A stretch of DNA of 64,000 nucleotides from a bacterium (GTDB lineage: Bacteria; Sumerlaeota; Sumerlaeia; SLMS01; JAHLLQ01): assembly GCA_020444065.1 (NCBI GenBank), contig JAHLLQ010000001.1, forward strand, positions 930,001 through 994,000, given 5' to 3'. Positions within the stretch are counted from its first letter, which is position 1. Every line of letters starts with the position of its first letter. This document shows, in pieces, positions 21,660 to 29,142 of this stretch. The notes beneath the pieces are model-generated. The model was given only the letters and a program-made list of their open reading frames with translations. It ran no database searches and had not been told where the DNA came from. The translations under genes were made by a program, and so were the position numbers.

Positions 21660-23009
21660 ATGGATATGTACGTCGTCGAAGGAGGACAGCCGCTTCGCGG
21701 CACAGTCTTCGTCAGCGGCTCGAAGAACGCCTGCCTGCCGCTGATGTGTGCGGCATTGCTGGCGGATGGCCAGACCGTTCTGGAGAATGTTCCGGATCTC
21801 CGCGACATCCGATCGATGATCTCGCTGTTGGAGCATTTGAACGCCAAGGTGGTGTTCAAGAACAGTCGCCTCGTGATCGATTCGCGCCAGTTCGATACCG
21901 ACTGGGTCCCGTACGAAATGATGCGGAAGATGCGTGCGTCCATGTACGCCTTCGGACCGACGATCGCCCGGCTCCAGCGGGCCGCGGTTTCGAAGCCGGG
22001 TGGATGCAACATCGGCAACCGCCCGATCGACCTCCACCTTAAGGGCTTCCGCGCCCTCGGCGTTGAGATGGTCGAACGCAAAGGCTACGTCCATGCCCGC
22101 CACAACGGCCTGAAGGGCGCCGAGATGTCGCTGCTGGGCCCGAATGGTTCCTCAGTCGGTGCCACCTGCAACGTTCTGATGGCCGCCGTTCTGGCCGAGG
22201 GCCGCACCGTAATCAATGGCGCCGCCCGCGAACCGGAAGTGGTCGAGTTGGCGAATTTCCTGACCGCCATGGGCGCCCAGATTGACGGCGTCGGCACCGA
22301 AACTCTGACGATCGACGGCGTCGAACACCTGGAACCGGTCAAGTGGCGTGTGATGCCCGATCGCATCGAAGCCGCGACGTTCGCTGCTGCCGCGCTGATG
22401 ACCGACGGCGATGTCCTGCTGCAGAATATCAACGGCACCGACATGACCTCCACGCTGTGGGCGCTTCGTAACTGGGGCGCGGAAATCACGCACACCTCGG
22501 AAACGTCGATGCGGGTCCGTCGCACCGAGGGCGAGCCCGGCAACCCGCTCCACTTGGTTACGGAGCCCTATCCGGGCCTTCCGACGGATGTCCAGCCGGC
22601 GCTCGTGGCCCTGCTCGGGCTGACCCCCGGCTCGTCAACGGTTCGCGAGACGATCTACTTCGATCGCTTTATGCACGTCGAAGAGCTCAACCGCCTGGGC
22701 GGCAGCATGCGCCGCGAAGGCTCGATGGTGGCGATCGAGGGCGCAAAGCAATACGAGGGCGCCGCGGTGATGGCGTCCGACCTGCGCGCCGGAGCGGCGC
22801 TGGTGCTGGCGGCCCTTTCCGCTAAGGGCGAAAGCCAGGTTCGCCGCATCTACCACGTCGAACGCGGCTACGAGCGCTTCGAGCAGAAGCTCGCTTCTCT
22901 GGGAGCCAAGATTCGCCGCGCCGAAGAACAGGAACGCGACCCCGGCCTGGATATCTGGGAAGAGAACGAGACTGAAGCCGGCCTCTCCGAGGTCGAAACC
23001 CAGGCGTAG
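21660..23009 (+). CDS. murA: UDP-N-acetylglucosamine 1-carboxyvinyltransferase
   Basis: A 449-residue EPSP-synthase-fold enzyme. The ATG lies 11 bases after AAGGAG; a GTG 24 bases further upstream is less likely. [20 protein letters not shown] is the family N-terminus with the catalytic Lys. [19 protein letters not shown] contains the active-site Cys (Cys115 in E. coli), so the enzyme should be fosfomycin-sensitive in principle. [21 protein letters not shown] and [13 protein letters not shown] are also typical. Known role: first committed cytoplasmic step of peptidoglycan synthesis, transferring enolpyruvate from PEP. The C-terminus has an acidic extension ([16 protein letters not shown]) whose DNA is duplicated 3.8 kb downstream. 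Confidence 0.96.
   Translation: MDMYVVEGGQPLRGTVFVSGSKNACLPLMCAALLADGQTVLENVPDLRDIRSMISLLEHLNAKVVFKNSRLVIDSRQFDTDWVPYEMMRKMRASMYAFGPTIARLQRAAVSKPGGCNIGNRPIDLHLKGFRALGVEMVERKGYVHARHNGLKGAEMSLLGPNGSSVGATCNVLMAAVLAEGRTVINGAAREPEVVELANFLTAMGAQIDGVGTETLTIDGVEHLEPVKWRVMPDRIEAATFAAAALMTDGDVLLQNINGTDMTSTLWALRNWGAEITHTSETSMRVRRTEGEPGNPLHLVTEPYPGLPTDVQPALVALLGLTPGSSTVRETIYFDRFMHVEELNRLGGSMRREGSMVAIEGAKQYEGAAVMASDLRAGAALVLAALSAKGESQVRRIYHVERGYERFEQKLASLGAKIRRAEEQERDPGLDIWEENETEAGLSEVETQA
22974..23009 (+). repeat. Direct repeat, murA 3'-end copy 1
   Basis: The last 36 bases of murA (starting gaagccggcc, ending gcgtag) recur exactly at 26750-26785. Weaker similarity extends about 25 bases further upstream on both copies. 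Confidence 0.95.
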
Positions 23010-23040
23010 GCCCCCTGCCACACAGAACGAAAAGCAATCT

Positions 23041-23070
23041 CGCCCCCCGCTTCCCCGGGGGGCGTTCTTT
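23041..23070 (+). terminator. Intrinsic terminator of murA
   Basis: An 8-bp stem cgcccccc / ggggggcg is followed by ttcttt, 31 bases after the murA stop. Confidence 0.8.
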
Positions 23071-23165
23071 GTCCTCATGACTCCTCACCGGCTTCTAGCT
23101 TGACCTCTCGGCGGAAGACTGCCATCTGCATATTGTCTCAAGTATCTTGGTGGGAGGAGAAAGAC

Positions 23166-25814
23166 ATGAAGTTCCTGTCGTGCATGACCGCTCTTCTATT
23201 TGTCACGATCGCGCCCGCATGGGCGCAGATGACCTGGGAGGACCTGGAGATCACGGGTGCTACTGTGCGAGGGGATAACCTCGTTGTAGACCCATCCGAT
23301 CCGAACCACATCTACTTTGTCGCCACAATCGGGGGTGAATGGCCGCCCTACCTCTTCGAGAGCAAGGATGGGGCGGCGACTTGGCAGAAGGTCATGGATG
23401 TCGGTGTGACGGATTGGAGCGGGACGTTTCGGGAGGTACACTTTCTTCCCGGAGATCCGAACACCATCTATGTCGGGCGACACATCAGCACCGATGGCGG
23501 CCAAACGTGGGAGTATCACGGTTTTTCGACTCCGATCTACGCAATTCACCCGAGCGATCCCGACATCATGTATCGCAAGAATCACTACGATTGGCGCGAA
23601 CCATACTACCCCTTCATGCGTACAACCGACGGCGGCGCCACGTGGGATGAAGTCGGCCCAGTGCCAGAAAGTGGGGTTGGAACTCCCACGTCAATCGCGC
23701 TCGATCCGAACGACACGGACGTTCTGTATTGTACTCTGTTGAGCTACGAAGGGGTCGGGGCGATCGATAACTTCGGCGTCTTCAAGTCAATCGACGGTGG
23801 GGACACTTGGGCCAAGACTCCGCTGCATTCCATCCTTCATGAATCGCTGCTGGATCGAGTCGTGATCGATCCAGGCGACTCCACACGGTTGCTGGCAAGC
23901 GTCTGGGGAGGAGGCGGAGGAATCTATCTTTCAGAGGATTCGGGGGACTCCTGGACGGAAACGCACTATGGGGCCATCATGTACCTTCTGCCAGATCCCT
24001 ATGTCGCGAGCCGATTCTATGCCTTCTCTGATCGAACCGATGTCCTGAATTCGACAGTGCATCTCAGCTACGATGGCGGCCAAACCTGGGATGATCAGTG
24101 TACGCACCTGCCGGAATTGGCTCAGCGTGTTCGTGCCGCCGCCATGCCCACGACTGGGACACTGCTGGCTGCGATGGACCATGACAACGGCGTGAGCAAG
24201 AGCACCGATCAGGGTATGACATGGCAACTTATGAACGAGGGCCTTTCGGCAATCAACGTCTCCGATGTCTATGTCCATCCGGAGAACCCCGATCTGGTCT
24301 TCCTCGGGACACAGCGCGGAGCATTCCGCGCCGACATGGGCACCTGGTCGCAAGGCGATCCGGTCGACTGGGAGATCGTCACGGATTCCAGATACGAGGC
24401 CACGACGCTGACAGCGCTGCCGGGAACCGGGGGCGAGATGCTCTGCACTGGGTTCAGTTGGATTCATCAGAGCCTGGACTATGGTGAGACCTGGAGTAAC
24501 ATCTACAATGCGGGACCCGGCGACAAGACGACCTACTTGAACTCGATCTATGCCTCGGAGAACGACCCCGGTCGTGTGATCTTCGCCGGCGCAGATTGGG
24601 ACAGCAAAGTGGCTAAGCTGCTCACCTCCGGAAGCAGTGGGACGGCGCCCTACACGATTGCTGCTCCCGCCGGAATCGGGACAATCAGTTGGATGGAATG
24701 GGGTCCGGTCGGGAATTCGCGGATTCTGTACGCAGGATGCAAGTCGATCTACGGGTATCCCGGCGGCATCTTGCGCAGCATGGATGAGGGAGATACGTGG
24801 GAAGTTCTCTCCGGCTACCAGGGCGAGATGTACTACTTCTATGGCCACAGCATTGCGGTGGATCCAAACAATGGGAATGTGGTCTATGCCGGCAATGGAA
24901 GCGGGGGGTACACCGATGGCGGTGATTGGTGGGCCGGCCTGACCGGAGAACTCCCGATCTGGCTCCAGCTCGAACGGTCTGGCAACGATTTCACCGCGAG
25001 ATTGTCGAGCGACGGCTCAACGTGGCAGGATTACGGGAGCCTGAATATGGACCTGCCGAGCGATGTCTATGTCGGTCTCGCGGTCTCTGCCAATTTCGAC
25101 AATGTCTCCACGACCGCGACCTTCGAAAACGTCACATGGGCAACGGCGGCGCCATGGAGCAACATGGACATCGGGGAGCACACCAAATCCGGTGGAGTGA
25201 TCGAGACCGCGGGACAGTATGAAATCACTGCGTATGGGCATGAAATCTACGGCCGCCAGGATGCGTTCCACTATGCCTATCAACAGCTCTCGGGCGATGG
25301 CGTCATCACGGCTCGCCTTGTCGGATTTGCAGATGTAACAGCATGGTCGAAGGCAGGATTGATGGTTCGCGAGACGCTGACAGCCGGCTCCAGGAATGTG
25401 TTTGCAGGCGTCGCCGGGAATGAGACGCTGATGCTGCAACAACGCAGCAAGTCCACAGACGTCTTGTTCCTTGAGAAATCCGTCGATGCCGGGGATACCT
25501 GGGAAGACATCGGCCCGGCGCTGGAGGAAGGTCAGGTCTACGAGGTCATTCGTGACATCGAGATCGACCCATCGGACTCGTCCCACATTTTCTTCACAAC
25601 GGGATCGAGGATCTACGAGAGCACCGATGCGGGCGATTCCTGGACTCTGCTCGAAGAGGGCCTCGATAGCGTTGGAGTCATTGAGTACCAGCCTCCCAGC
25701 GCTCGAAGAAGCCCGTCGGGCCTTCTATTCGCAGCCTTCGGCGGATCAGTATCCGTTGCCGAACTGGCGGCCGTTGCGTCAGCCGATCCCAACGGGTGGA
25801 TGCTCTACGAATAG
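23166..25814 (+). CDS. Secreted beta-propeller (BNR/sortilin-like) protein with inserted ConA-like module and GW tail
   Basis: An 882-residue protein. The ATG follows GGAGG by eight bases and starts a signal peptide (KFLSCMTALLFVTIAPAWAQ). Many BNR/Asp-box-type units are visible, such as SIDGGDTWAKT, SEDSGDSWTET, SYDGGQTWDDQ, STDQGMTWQLM, SMDEGDTWEVL and STDAGDSWTLL, with the DPNDTDVLY/DPSDSSHIFF spacing seen in sortilin-type ten-bladed propellers. Between blades, about 585-770, sits a DUF1349/concanavalin-like module in an unusual order (see findings). The end is DPNGWMLYE. Likely an extracellular carbohydrate-binding protein; no catalytic residues identified. It lies in the segment flanked by murA-end repeats. 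Confidence 0.82.
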   Translation: MKFLSCMTALLFVTIAPAWAQMTWEDLEITGATVRGDNLVVDPSDPNHIYFVATIGGEWPPYLFESKDGAATWQKVMDVGVTDWSGTFREVHFLPGDPNTIYVGRHISTDGGQTWEYHGFSTPIYAIHPSDPDIMYRKNHYDWREPYYPFMRTTDGGATWDEVGPVPESGVGTPTSIALDPNDTDVLYCTLLSYEGVGAIDNFGVFKSIDGGDTWAKTPLHSILHESLLDRVVIDPGDSTRLLASVWGGGGGIYLSEDSGDSWTETHYGAIMYLLPDPYVASRFYAFSDRTDVLNSTVHLSYDGGQTWDDQCTHLPELAQRVRAAAMPTTGTLLAAMDHDNGVSKSTDQGMTWQLMNEGLSAINVSDVYVHPENPDLVFLGTQRGAFRADMGTWSQGDPVDWEIVTDSRYEATTLTALPGTGGEMLCTGFSWIHQSLDYGETWSNIYNAGPGDKTTYLNSIYASENDPGRVIFAGADWDSKVAKLLTSGSSGTAPYTIAAPAGIGTISWMEWGPVGNSRILYAGCKSIYGYPGGILRSMDEGDTWEVLSGYQGEMYYFYGHSIAVDPNNGNVVYAGNGSGGYTDGGDWWAGLTGELPIWLQLERSGNDFTARLSSDGSTWQDYGSLNMDLPSDVYVGLAVSANFDNVSTTATFENVTWATAAPWSNMDIGEHTKSGGVIETAGQYEITAYGHEIYGRQDAFHYAYQQLSGDGVITARLVGFADVTAWSKAGLMVRETLTAGSRNVFAGVAGNETLMLQQRSKSTDVLFLEKSVDAGDTWEDIGPALEEGQVYEVIRDIEIDPSDSSHIFFTTGSRIYESTDAGDSWTLLEEGLDSVGVIEYQPPSARRSPSGLLFAAFGGSVSVAELAAVASADPNGWMLYE

Positions 25815-25823
25815 ACGCGAAGT

Positions 25824-25855
25824 CGTCCCGGGCAATCGATAAGATGCCCGGGACG
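25824..25855 (+). terminator. Hairpin after the beta-propeller gene, possible terminator
   Basis: A perfect 11-bp stem (cgtcccgggca / tgcccgggacg) with a 10-base loop starts nine bases after the stop. There is no T-run, so it may be an RNA 3'-end stabiliser or factor-assisted terminator instead. Confidence 0.45.
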
Positions 25856-25872
25856 ATGCGCATCGATGCTGA

Positions 25873-25902
25873 CATTCCGCGCGTCGCCGTCATGGCGGTG
25901 TG
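25873..25902 (+). repeat. Copy of the phosphatase-like gene's signal-peptide region (copy 1)
   Basis: Thirty bases match 26956-26985 at 28 positions, with the last 21 identical. In the matching frame this copy reads VAVMAV then hits TGA, whereas the downstream copy continues as a signal peptide. Confidence 0.85.
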
Positions 25903-25934
25903 ATAAGAGTTCTTGGCTGGCTGGAGGCGCTTGC

Positions 25935-26720
25935 ATGCACACAGAATTAACTACTGTCGCCTTTCTTCTTATTACCTGCGTGATCGCTCACGCTGACGAG
26001 GCGGTTTCCACCGAGCCTCACGATCGCCAATCAACGCCTGCGATTGCCGCAGGAGGGCAAGCAACTGGGCAGTTCAGTTGGCAGGATTTCGGAGAGAGAG
26101 CAGTCCTGATTCATTCTTCAGGATCAGCGATCTACTTCCGTAGGATATCTACGCCGGAAGCCGGTGAGAACGCGAAGTGGCTTGGAGTCACGGAAGTTAG
26201 TCAAGCTCAGTGGCTCATGGTGATGGCGGATTGCCCTTCGGAGCACACGGGGTCTGAGTTGCCCGTAACGAACGTCAGTTGGTACGATGCCAACGACTAC
26301 TGCGACTCCTTCAAGGACCTTCCTGTCAGAATTCGGCTTCCTTCTGTCTCAGAATGGGAAAGCGCCTGCAACTGTACCGGATATCCGGATTTCGAGGAGG
26401 CGCCAGCGCCTTTCTGGGCATGGTATCAACCCAATAGCCCAGATGGTCCTCATCCGGTCGGGACAAAGCCTGCGAATCCAAAGGGATTCTACAACATGCT
26501 GGGGAATGTGCAGGAATGGTGTCTGGATCAAGATCAGATGCGAATGGGGATGAAGGAATTCAAGGGCCAAGACATCCGACAGTGCAAAGGGGGTGAATGG
26601 GGGCTGCCAAATGATCTCCACCTCAATTGCGACACGACATGGGCCTTGCACGCAGGCGACTCGAATAGCCACATGGGATTTCGCATCTTGGCGGAGATGA
26701 AGGAATCGGCGGTCAAGTAG
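25935..26720 (+). CDS. Secreted FGE-sulfatase-fold (SUMF1-like) protein
   Basis: A 261-residue protein. The ATG is seven bases after GGAGG and starts a signal peptide (TVAFLLITCVIAHA). Fold motifs of the formylglycine-generating-enzyme superfamily are present: LGVTEVSQAQW, PVTNVSWYDANDYC, IRLPSVSEWESAC, GFYNMLGNVQEWC, KGGEW and SHMGFRIL. The paired active-site cysteines near the C-terminus of true FGE are not visible, so oxidase activity is doubtful; many secreted family members bind ligands or act on unknown substrates. GC content is visibly lower (about 50-53% in two 60-base samples) than in the neighbours, which fits acquisition by transfer. It lies between copies of the flanking genes' ends. 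Confidence 0.85.
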   Translation: MHTELTTVAFLLITCVIAHADEAVSTEPHDRQSTPAIAAGGQATGQFSWQDFGERAVLIHSSGSAIYFRRISTPEAGENAKWLGVTEVSQAQWLMVMADCPSEHTGSELPVTNVSWYDANDYCDSFKDLPVRIRLPSVSEWESACNCTGYPDFEEAPAPFWAWYQPNSPDGPHPVGTKPANPKGFYNMLGNVQEWCLDQDQMRMGMKEFKGQDIRQCKGGEWGLPNDLHLNCDTTWALHAGDSNSHMGFRILAEMKESAVK

Positions 26721-26749
26721 CCGGGGAATACTGGCAGGAGATCGAGACC

Positions 26750-26785
26750 GAAGCCGGCCTCTCCGAGGTCGAAACCCAGGCGTAG
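26750..26785 (+). repeat. Direct repeat, murA 3'-end copy 2
   Basis: An exact 36-base copy of the murA end including its TAG stop. In the murA frame the local reading is [19 protein letters not shown], against [16 protein letters not shown] in murA, so it looks like a diverged or displaced original gene end. No intact murA-like gene is attached. Confidence 0.95.
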
Positions 26786-26932
26786 ATGGCTCTCCAAATC
26801 ACCGGAACCTTTGATAGCAAGCCACACAACTCGCGCGTCGGGGTTGCGCTTCGGGCCTGATTGGATTCTAACATCTGCCCGGACCGTGCGGTCCGTTGTT
26901 TGACCGACCCTCCGCGCGAGGACCGCAACTCG

Positions 26933-27916
26933 TTGATTTTGCGCACCTTACAGGCCATTCTGCTCGTCGCCGTCATGGCGGTGTGGGGAGAGGCACGGGC
27001 GGCCCCCGAGGTCCATTTGCCGCTGTTTCGTGTGCCGTCGGGGGCCGAGGTCGATCGGCTGATGGTGGCCGCGACCGATACGAGCCCACCGCTGCAGTTG
27101 GACGTCCCGGGGATCGCTGAAGTCTGGCGGATGAACGAACTGGTCATCGCCGGATCGGCTCCTCCGAATGAAGAGGCGTTGCGTGCACTGCGGAAGGAAG
27201 GCGTTCGCACGCTGATCAGCATCGACTTCGCTCCGCCGGATTTCTATGCGGCGGCAGCGCATGGAATGGCTTACGTCCACGTCCCGATGAGGTACGGGCA
27301 CATCAACAGCGGCGAGCTGTACAATCTGCTCCGAGTCGCCAGTTGGATGGAGGGCAATTACTACATTCACGCCGCCCCGGGAGAAATCCGCGCGCTGCCC
27401 GTGGCGGCAATCACGGCGGGGTGGCTGGAAAATCGCAGTTCCGAACGAGCGCTTTTCCTCCTTCGCCGCGCGGGCTATCCCATCTCCAGGTCCGCCGTGT
27501 GGGCCGATATTGCCGGGCCTTATTACTACATCGATCGGGCTCGAATCGATTGGGTGCCGGAGGACTTTCCCGAGAAGGTCGGAATGCCCCCGACGATCTG
27601 GTGGATGCAGCACATGAACGAGTCGTTCGCCGTGCTGCGCGAGGCGGCGCGTTTCGGATGGGATGCGCCTCCGAACTACACGGAGACCTCCCCCGCGGCG
27701 GAAGCACAGAGCATTGCGCAGAGCCTCGAACGCCTTGGTCTGCTGAGCGGGGATTCGGACGCACACAAGCGAGAGCTCATGGAGCAAGCGGCGCAGAAGG
27801 CGCGTGCGCTTCAGGAAGCTGTCGAAATCAAGGACAGGCAGGCGATCGGCGAGGCATGGGAGGGACTGAAGTTCTCGTGTCTCGAATGCCATATCGCATA
27901 CCGCGACGTGGAGTAA
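26933..27916 (+). CDS. Secreted dual-specificity-phosphatase-fold protein with c-type heme motif; catalytic Cys absent
   Basis: About 327 residues from a TTG that has GAGG 11 bases upstream and directly precedes a signal peptide (LQAILLVAVMAVWGEARA). Other starts, up to a TTG at 26861, are possible. Residues about 60-200 follow the DSP/protein-tyrosine-phosphatase pattern (VIAGSAPPNEEALRALRKEGVRTLISID; YVHVPMRYGHI). The P-loop reads IHAAPGEIRA, where active enzymes have HCxxGxxR, so the nucleophilic Cys is Ala. The C-terminal 90 residues are helical and end in SCLECHIAYRD, a CxxCH heme-c site near the end as in cytochrome c' bundles. Probably periplasmic and redox or ligand binding rather than a phosphatase. 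Its signal-peptide DNA is partly duplicated at 25873-25902. Confidence 0.75.
   Translation: MILRTLQAILLVAVMAVWGEARAAPEVHLPLFRVPSGAEVDRLMVAATDTSPPLQLDVPGIAEVWRMNELVIAGSAPPNEEALRALRKEGVRTLISIDFAPPDFYAAAAHGMAYVHVPMRYGHINSGELYNLLRVASWMEGNYYIHAAPGEIRALPVAAITAGWLENRSSERALFLLRRAGYPISRSAVWADIAGPYYYIDRARIDWVPEDFPEKVGMPPTIWWMQHMNESFAVLREAARFGWDAPPNYTETSPAAEAQSIAQSLERLGLLSGDSDAHKRELMEQAAQKARALQEAVEIKDRQAIGEAWEGLKFSCLECHIAYRDVE
26956..26985 (+). repeat. Signal-peptide region of the phosphatase-like gene (copy 2, in gene)
   Basis: This is the in-gene partner of the 30-base repeat at 25873-25902, encoding ILLVAVMAV of the signal peptide. Confidence 0.85.
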
Positions 27917-27946
27917 GCGCGGCCATCATTCACGCCCTGAGAATAC

Positions 27947-27980
27947 AATCGCCCCCGACCGTTCGGCCGGGGGCGATTTT
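27947..27980. terminator. Bidirectional terminator between the cytochrome-like gene and the tRNA genes
   Basis: An 11-bp stem (aatcgcccccg / cgggggcgatt) with further inner pairing is followed by tttt on plus and by a T-containing run on minus. It lies 30 bases after the plus-strand gene and 10 bases after the 3' end of the minus-strand tRNA-Glu. Confidence 0.8.
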
Positions 27981-27989
27981 ACTTTCCGA

Positions 27990-28066
27990 TGGTAGTCCCA
28001 AGGGGATTCGAACCCCTGTTTCCGCCGTGAGAGGGCGGCGTCCTGGACCGGGCTAGACGATGGGAC
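27990..28066 (-). tRNA. tRNA-Glu (CTC)
   Basis: A complete cloverleaf of 77 bases with encoded CCA. The acceptor GTCCCAT pairs at the 3' end, the anticodon stem CCGCC/GGCGG encloses loop CTCTCAC (anticodon CTC), and the T arm is CAGGGGTTCGAATCCCCTT. It is tandem with tRNA-Gln, 25 bases apart on the same strand. Confidence 0.95.
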
Positions 28067-28091
28067 CCCAATCCTATGAAGAGAAACTTGT

Positions 28092-28167
28092 TGGCTGGGG
28101 AGGGAGGATTCGAACCCCCGACATCTTGATCCAGAGTCAAGCGTGCTACCAGCTGCACCACTCCCCA
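28092..28167 (-). tRNA. tRNA-Gln (CTG)
   Basis: A complete cloverleaf of 76 bases with encoded CCA. The acceptor TGGGGAG/CTCCCCA is perfect, the anticodon stem CTTGA/TCAAG encloses loop CTCTGGA (anticodon CTG), and the T loop TTCGAAT is standard. Confidence 0.95.
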
Positions 28168-28211
28168 GCAGGAGGGCCTGCGACATCCTTGCCGCAAGCG
28201 TGTGAAGGTCA

Positions 28212-28955
28212 TTACGGAGACCCTTGCGGCTCGTCAAGGCTAGAATCCGCGTTTTTTTCGCCAAACCGGCGGAACCAGATGCCGGTACACTCGGGCAAAA
28301 TCGCCAACTGCTCGTCGCGGACTCGATCGGCCAGGATGTCGCCGAAGAAGAATCGCGTCAGCCGTTCAGCCTCGTCGACGGACTCGAATCGATAATCGGT
28401 CCGAATGGCATGACGAGAGAAGCCGTACTCCTCTTCGAAGGCTTGATAGAACTCCGCCAGCCACGGCACCGGAGGAGCAGGCTCGGTATTTCCGGTGCCG
28501 AGGGTCTCGATGATCACGGCTCCTCCGCCGGGACGCAGAACGCGGCGAATCTCCGCCATGACCGCTGCGAGTTTCTCGCCCCAGGCGTCGCGATACCACC
28601 CGGCCAGGTGCCCGAACGTCCAACCCGCCAGGACGAGATCGGCGCAGTTGTCCTCGCAGCGCAAAGCAGCATTGTCAGCCACGGCAAGCGTCCAGTTCTC
28701 GGGAAGGCCCGCGAGGCGTTCGCGCGCGACGGCCAGCATGGCATCTGCGGCGTCGAATGCCTGAACCGATCGAGCAAGCGGAACGATCTGGCGCGTCAGG
28801 CGGCCGGTGCCGGCCCCGAATTCGACGACGTCGCATCCTGCCGGGTCGGCGATCTCTCGAATTGCGCGGAGCAGATTGCCCTGGAAGTCCTCCCTCGAAA
28901 CGAGGAGGTCGTAGTCGTCTGCCTGGGTGGCGTAGATTTTCTGAAAGTCGGCCAT
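28212..28955 (-). CDS. Class I SAM-dependent methyltransferase
   Basis: A 247-residue protein without signal peptide. Motif I is VVEFGAGTGRLT near residue 43, motif II has an acidic residue in QAFDAADAML, and the post-I/IV region reads CADLVLAGWTFGHL with EIRRVLRPGGGAVIIE as motif V/VI. It belongs to the Methyltransf_11/25 group, whose members act on diverse small molecules, lipids or proteins; the substrate cannot be told. The ATG has only a weak AGGA upstream. It is co-oriented with the two tRNA genes downstream and divergent from the epimerase gene. Confidence 0.88.
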   Translation of the reverse strand: MADFQKIYATQADDYDLLVSREDFQGNLLRAIREIADPAGCDVVEFGAGTGRLTRQIVPLARSVQAFDAADAMLAVARERLAGLPENWTLAVADNAALRCEDNCADLVLAGWTFGHLAGWYRDAWGEKLAAVMAEIRRVLRPGGGAVIIETLGTGNTEPAPPVPWLAEFYQAFEEEYGFSRHAIRTDYRFESVDEAERLTRFFFGDILADRVRDEQLAILPECTGIWFRRFGEKNADSSLDEPQGSP

Positions 28956-29142
28956 GAGGGTTGGTCCTGATTCGTGGTCTTGGCATGTTATCGTTCCGAA
29001 ACCCCTGATGAGAGGATCAAGCGCGGGAGGTTACAAGAGAAGACTTTCCGCGGCTCTTGCGATGCCTCTATTCCGCTCTAAGGCGTCCGCTTCCGCTTGC
29101 CACTGTTGGGCGATGCGTCTTTCCATCGCGGCGGAGGTCGTC

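Noticed and set aside
23010-26749. An insertion sequence or integron cassette at the murA repeats
   Set aside because: There is no transposase, integrase, terminal inverted repeat or attC-like palindrome at the borders; only gene-end duplications are visible.
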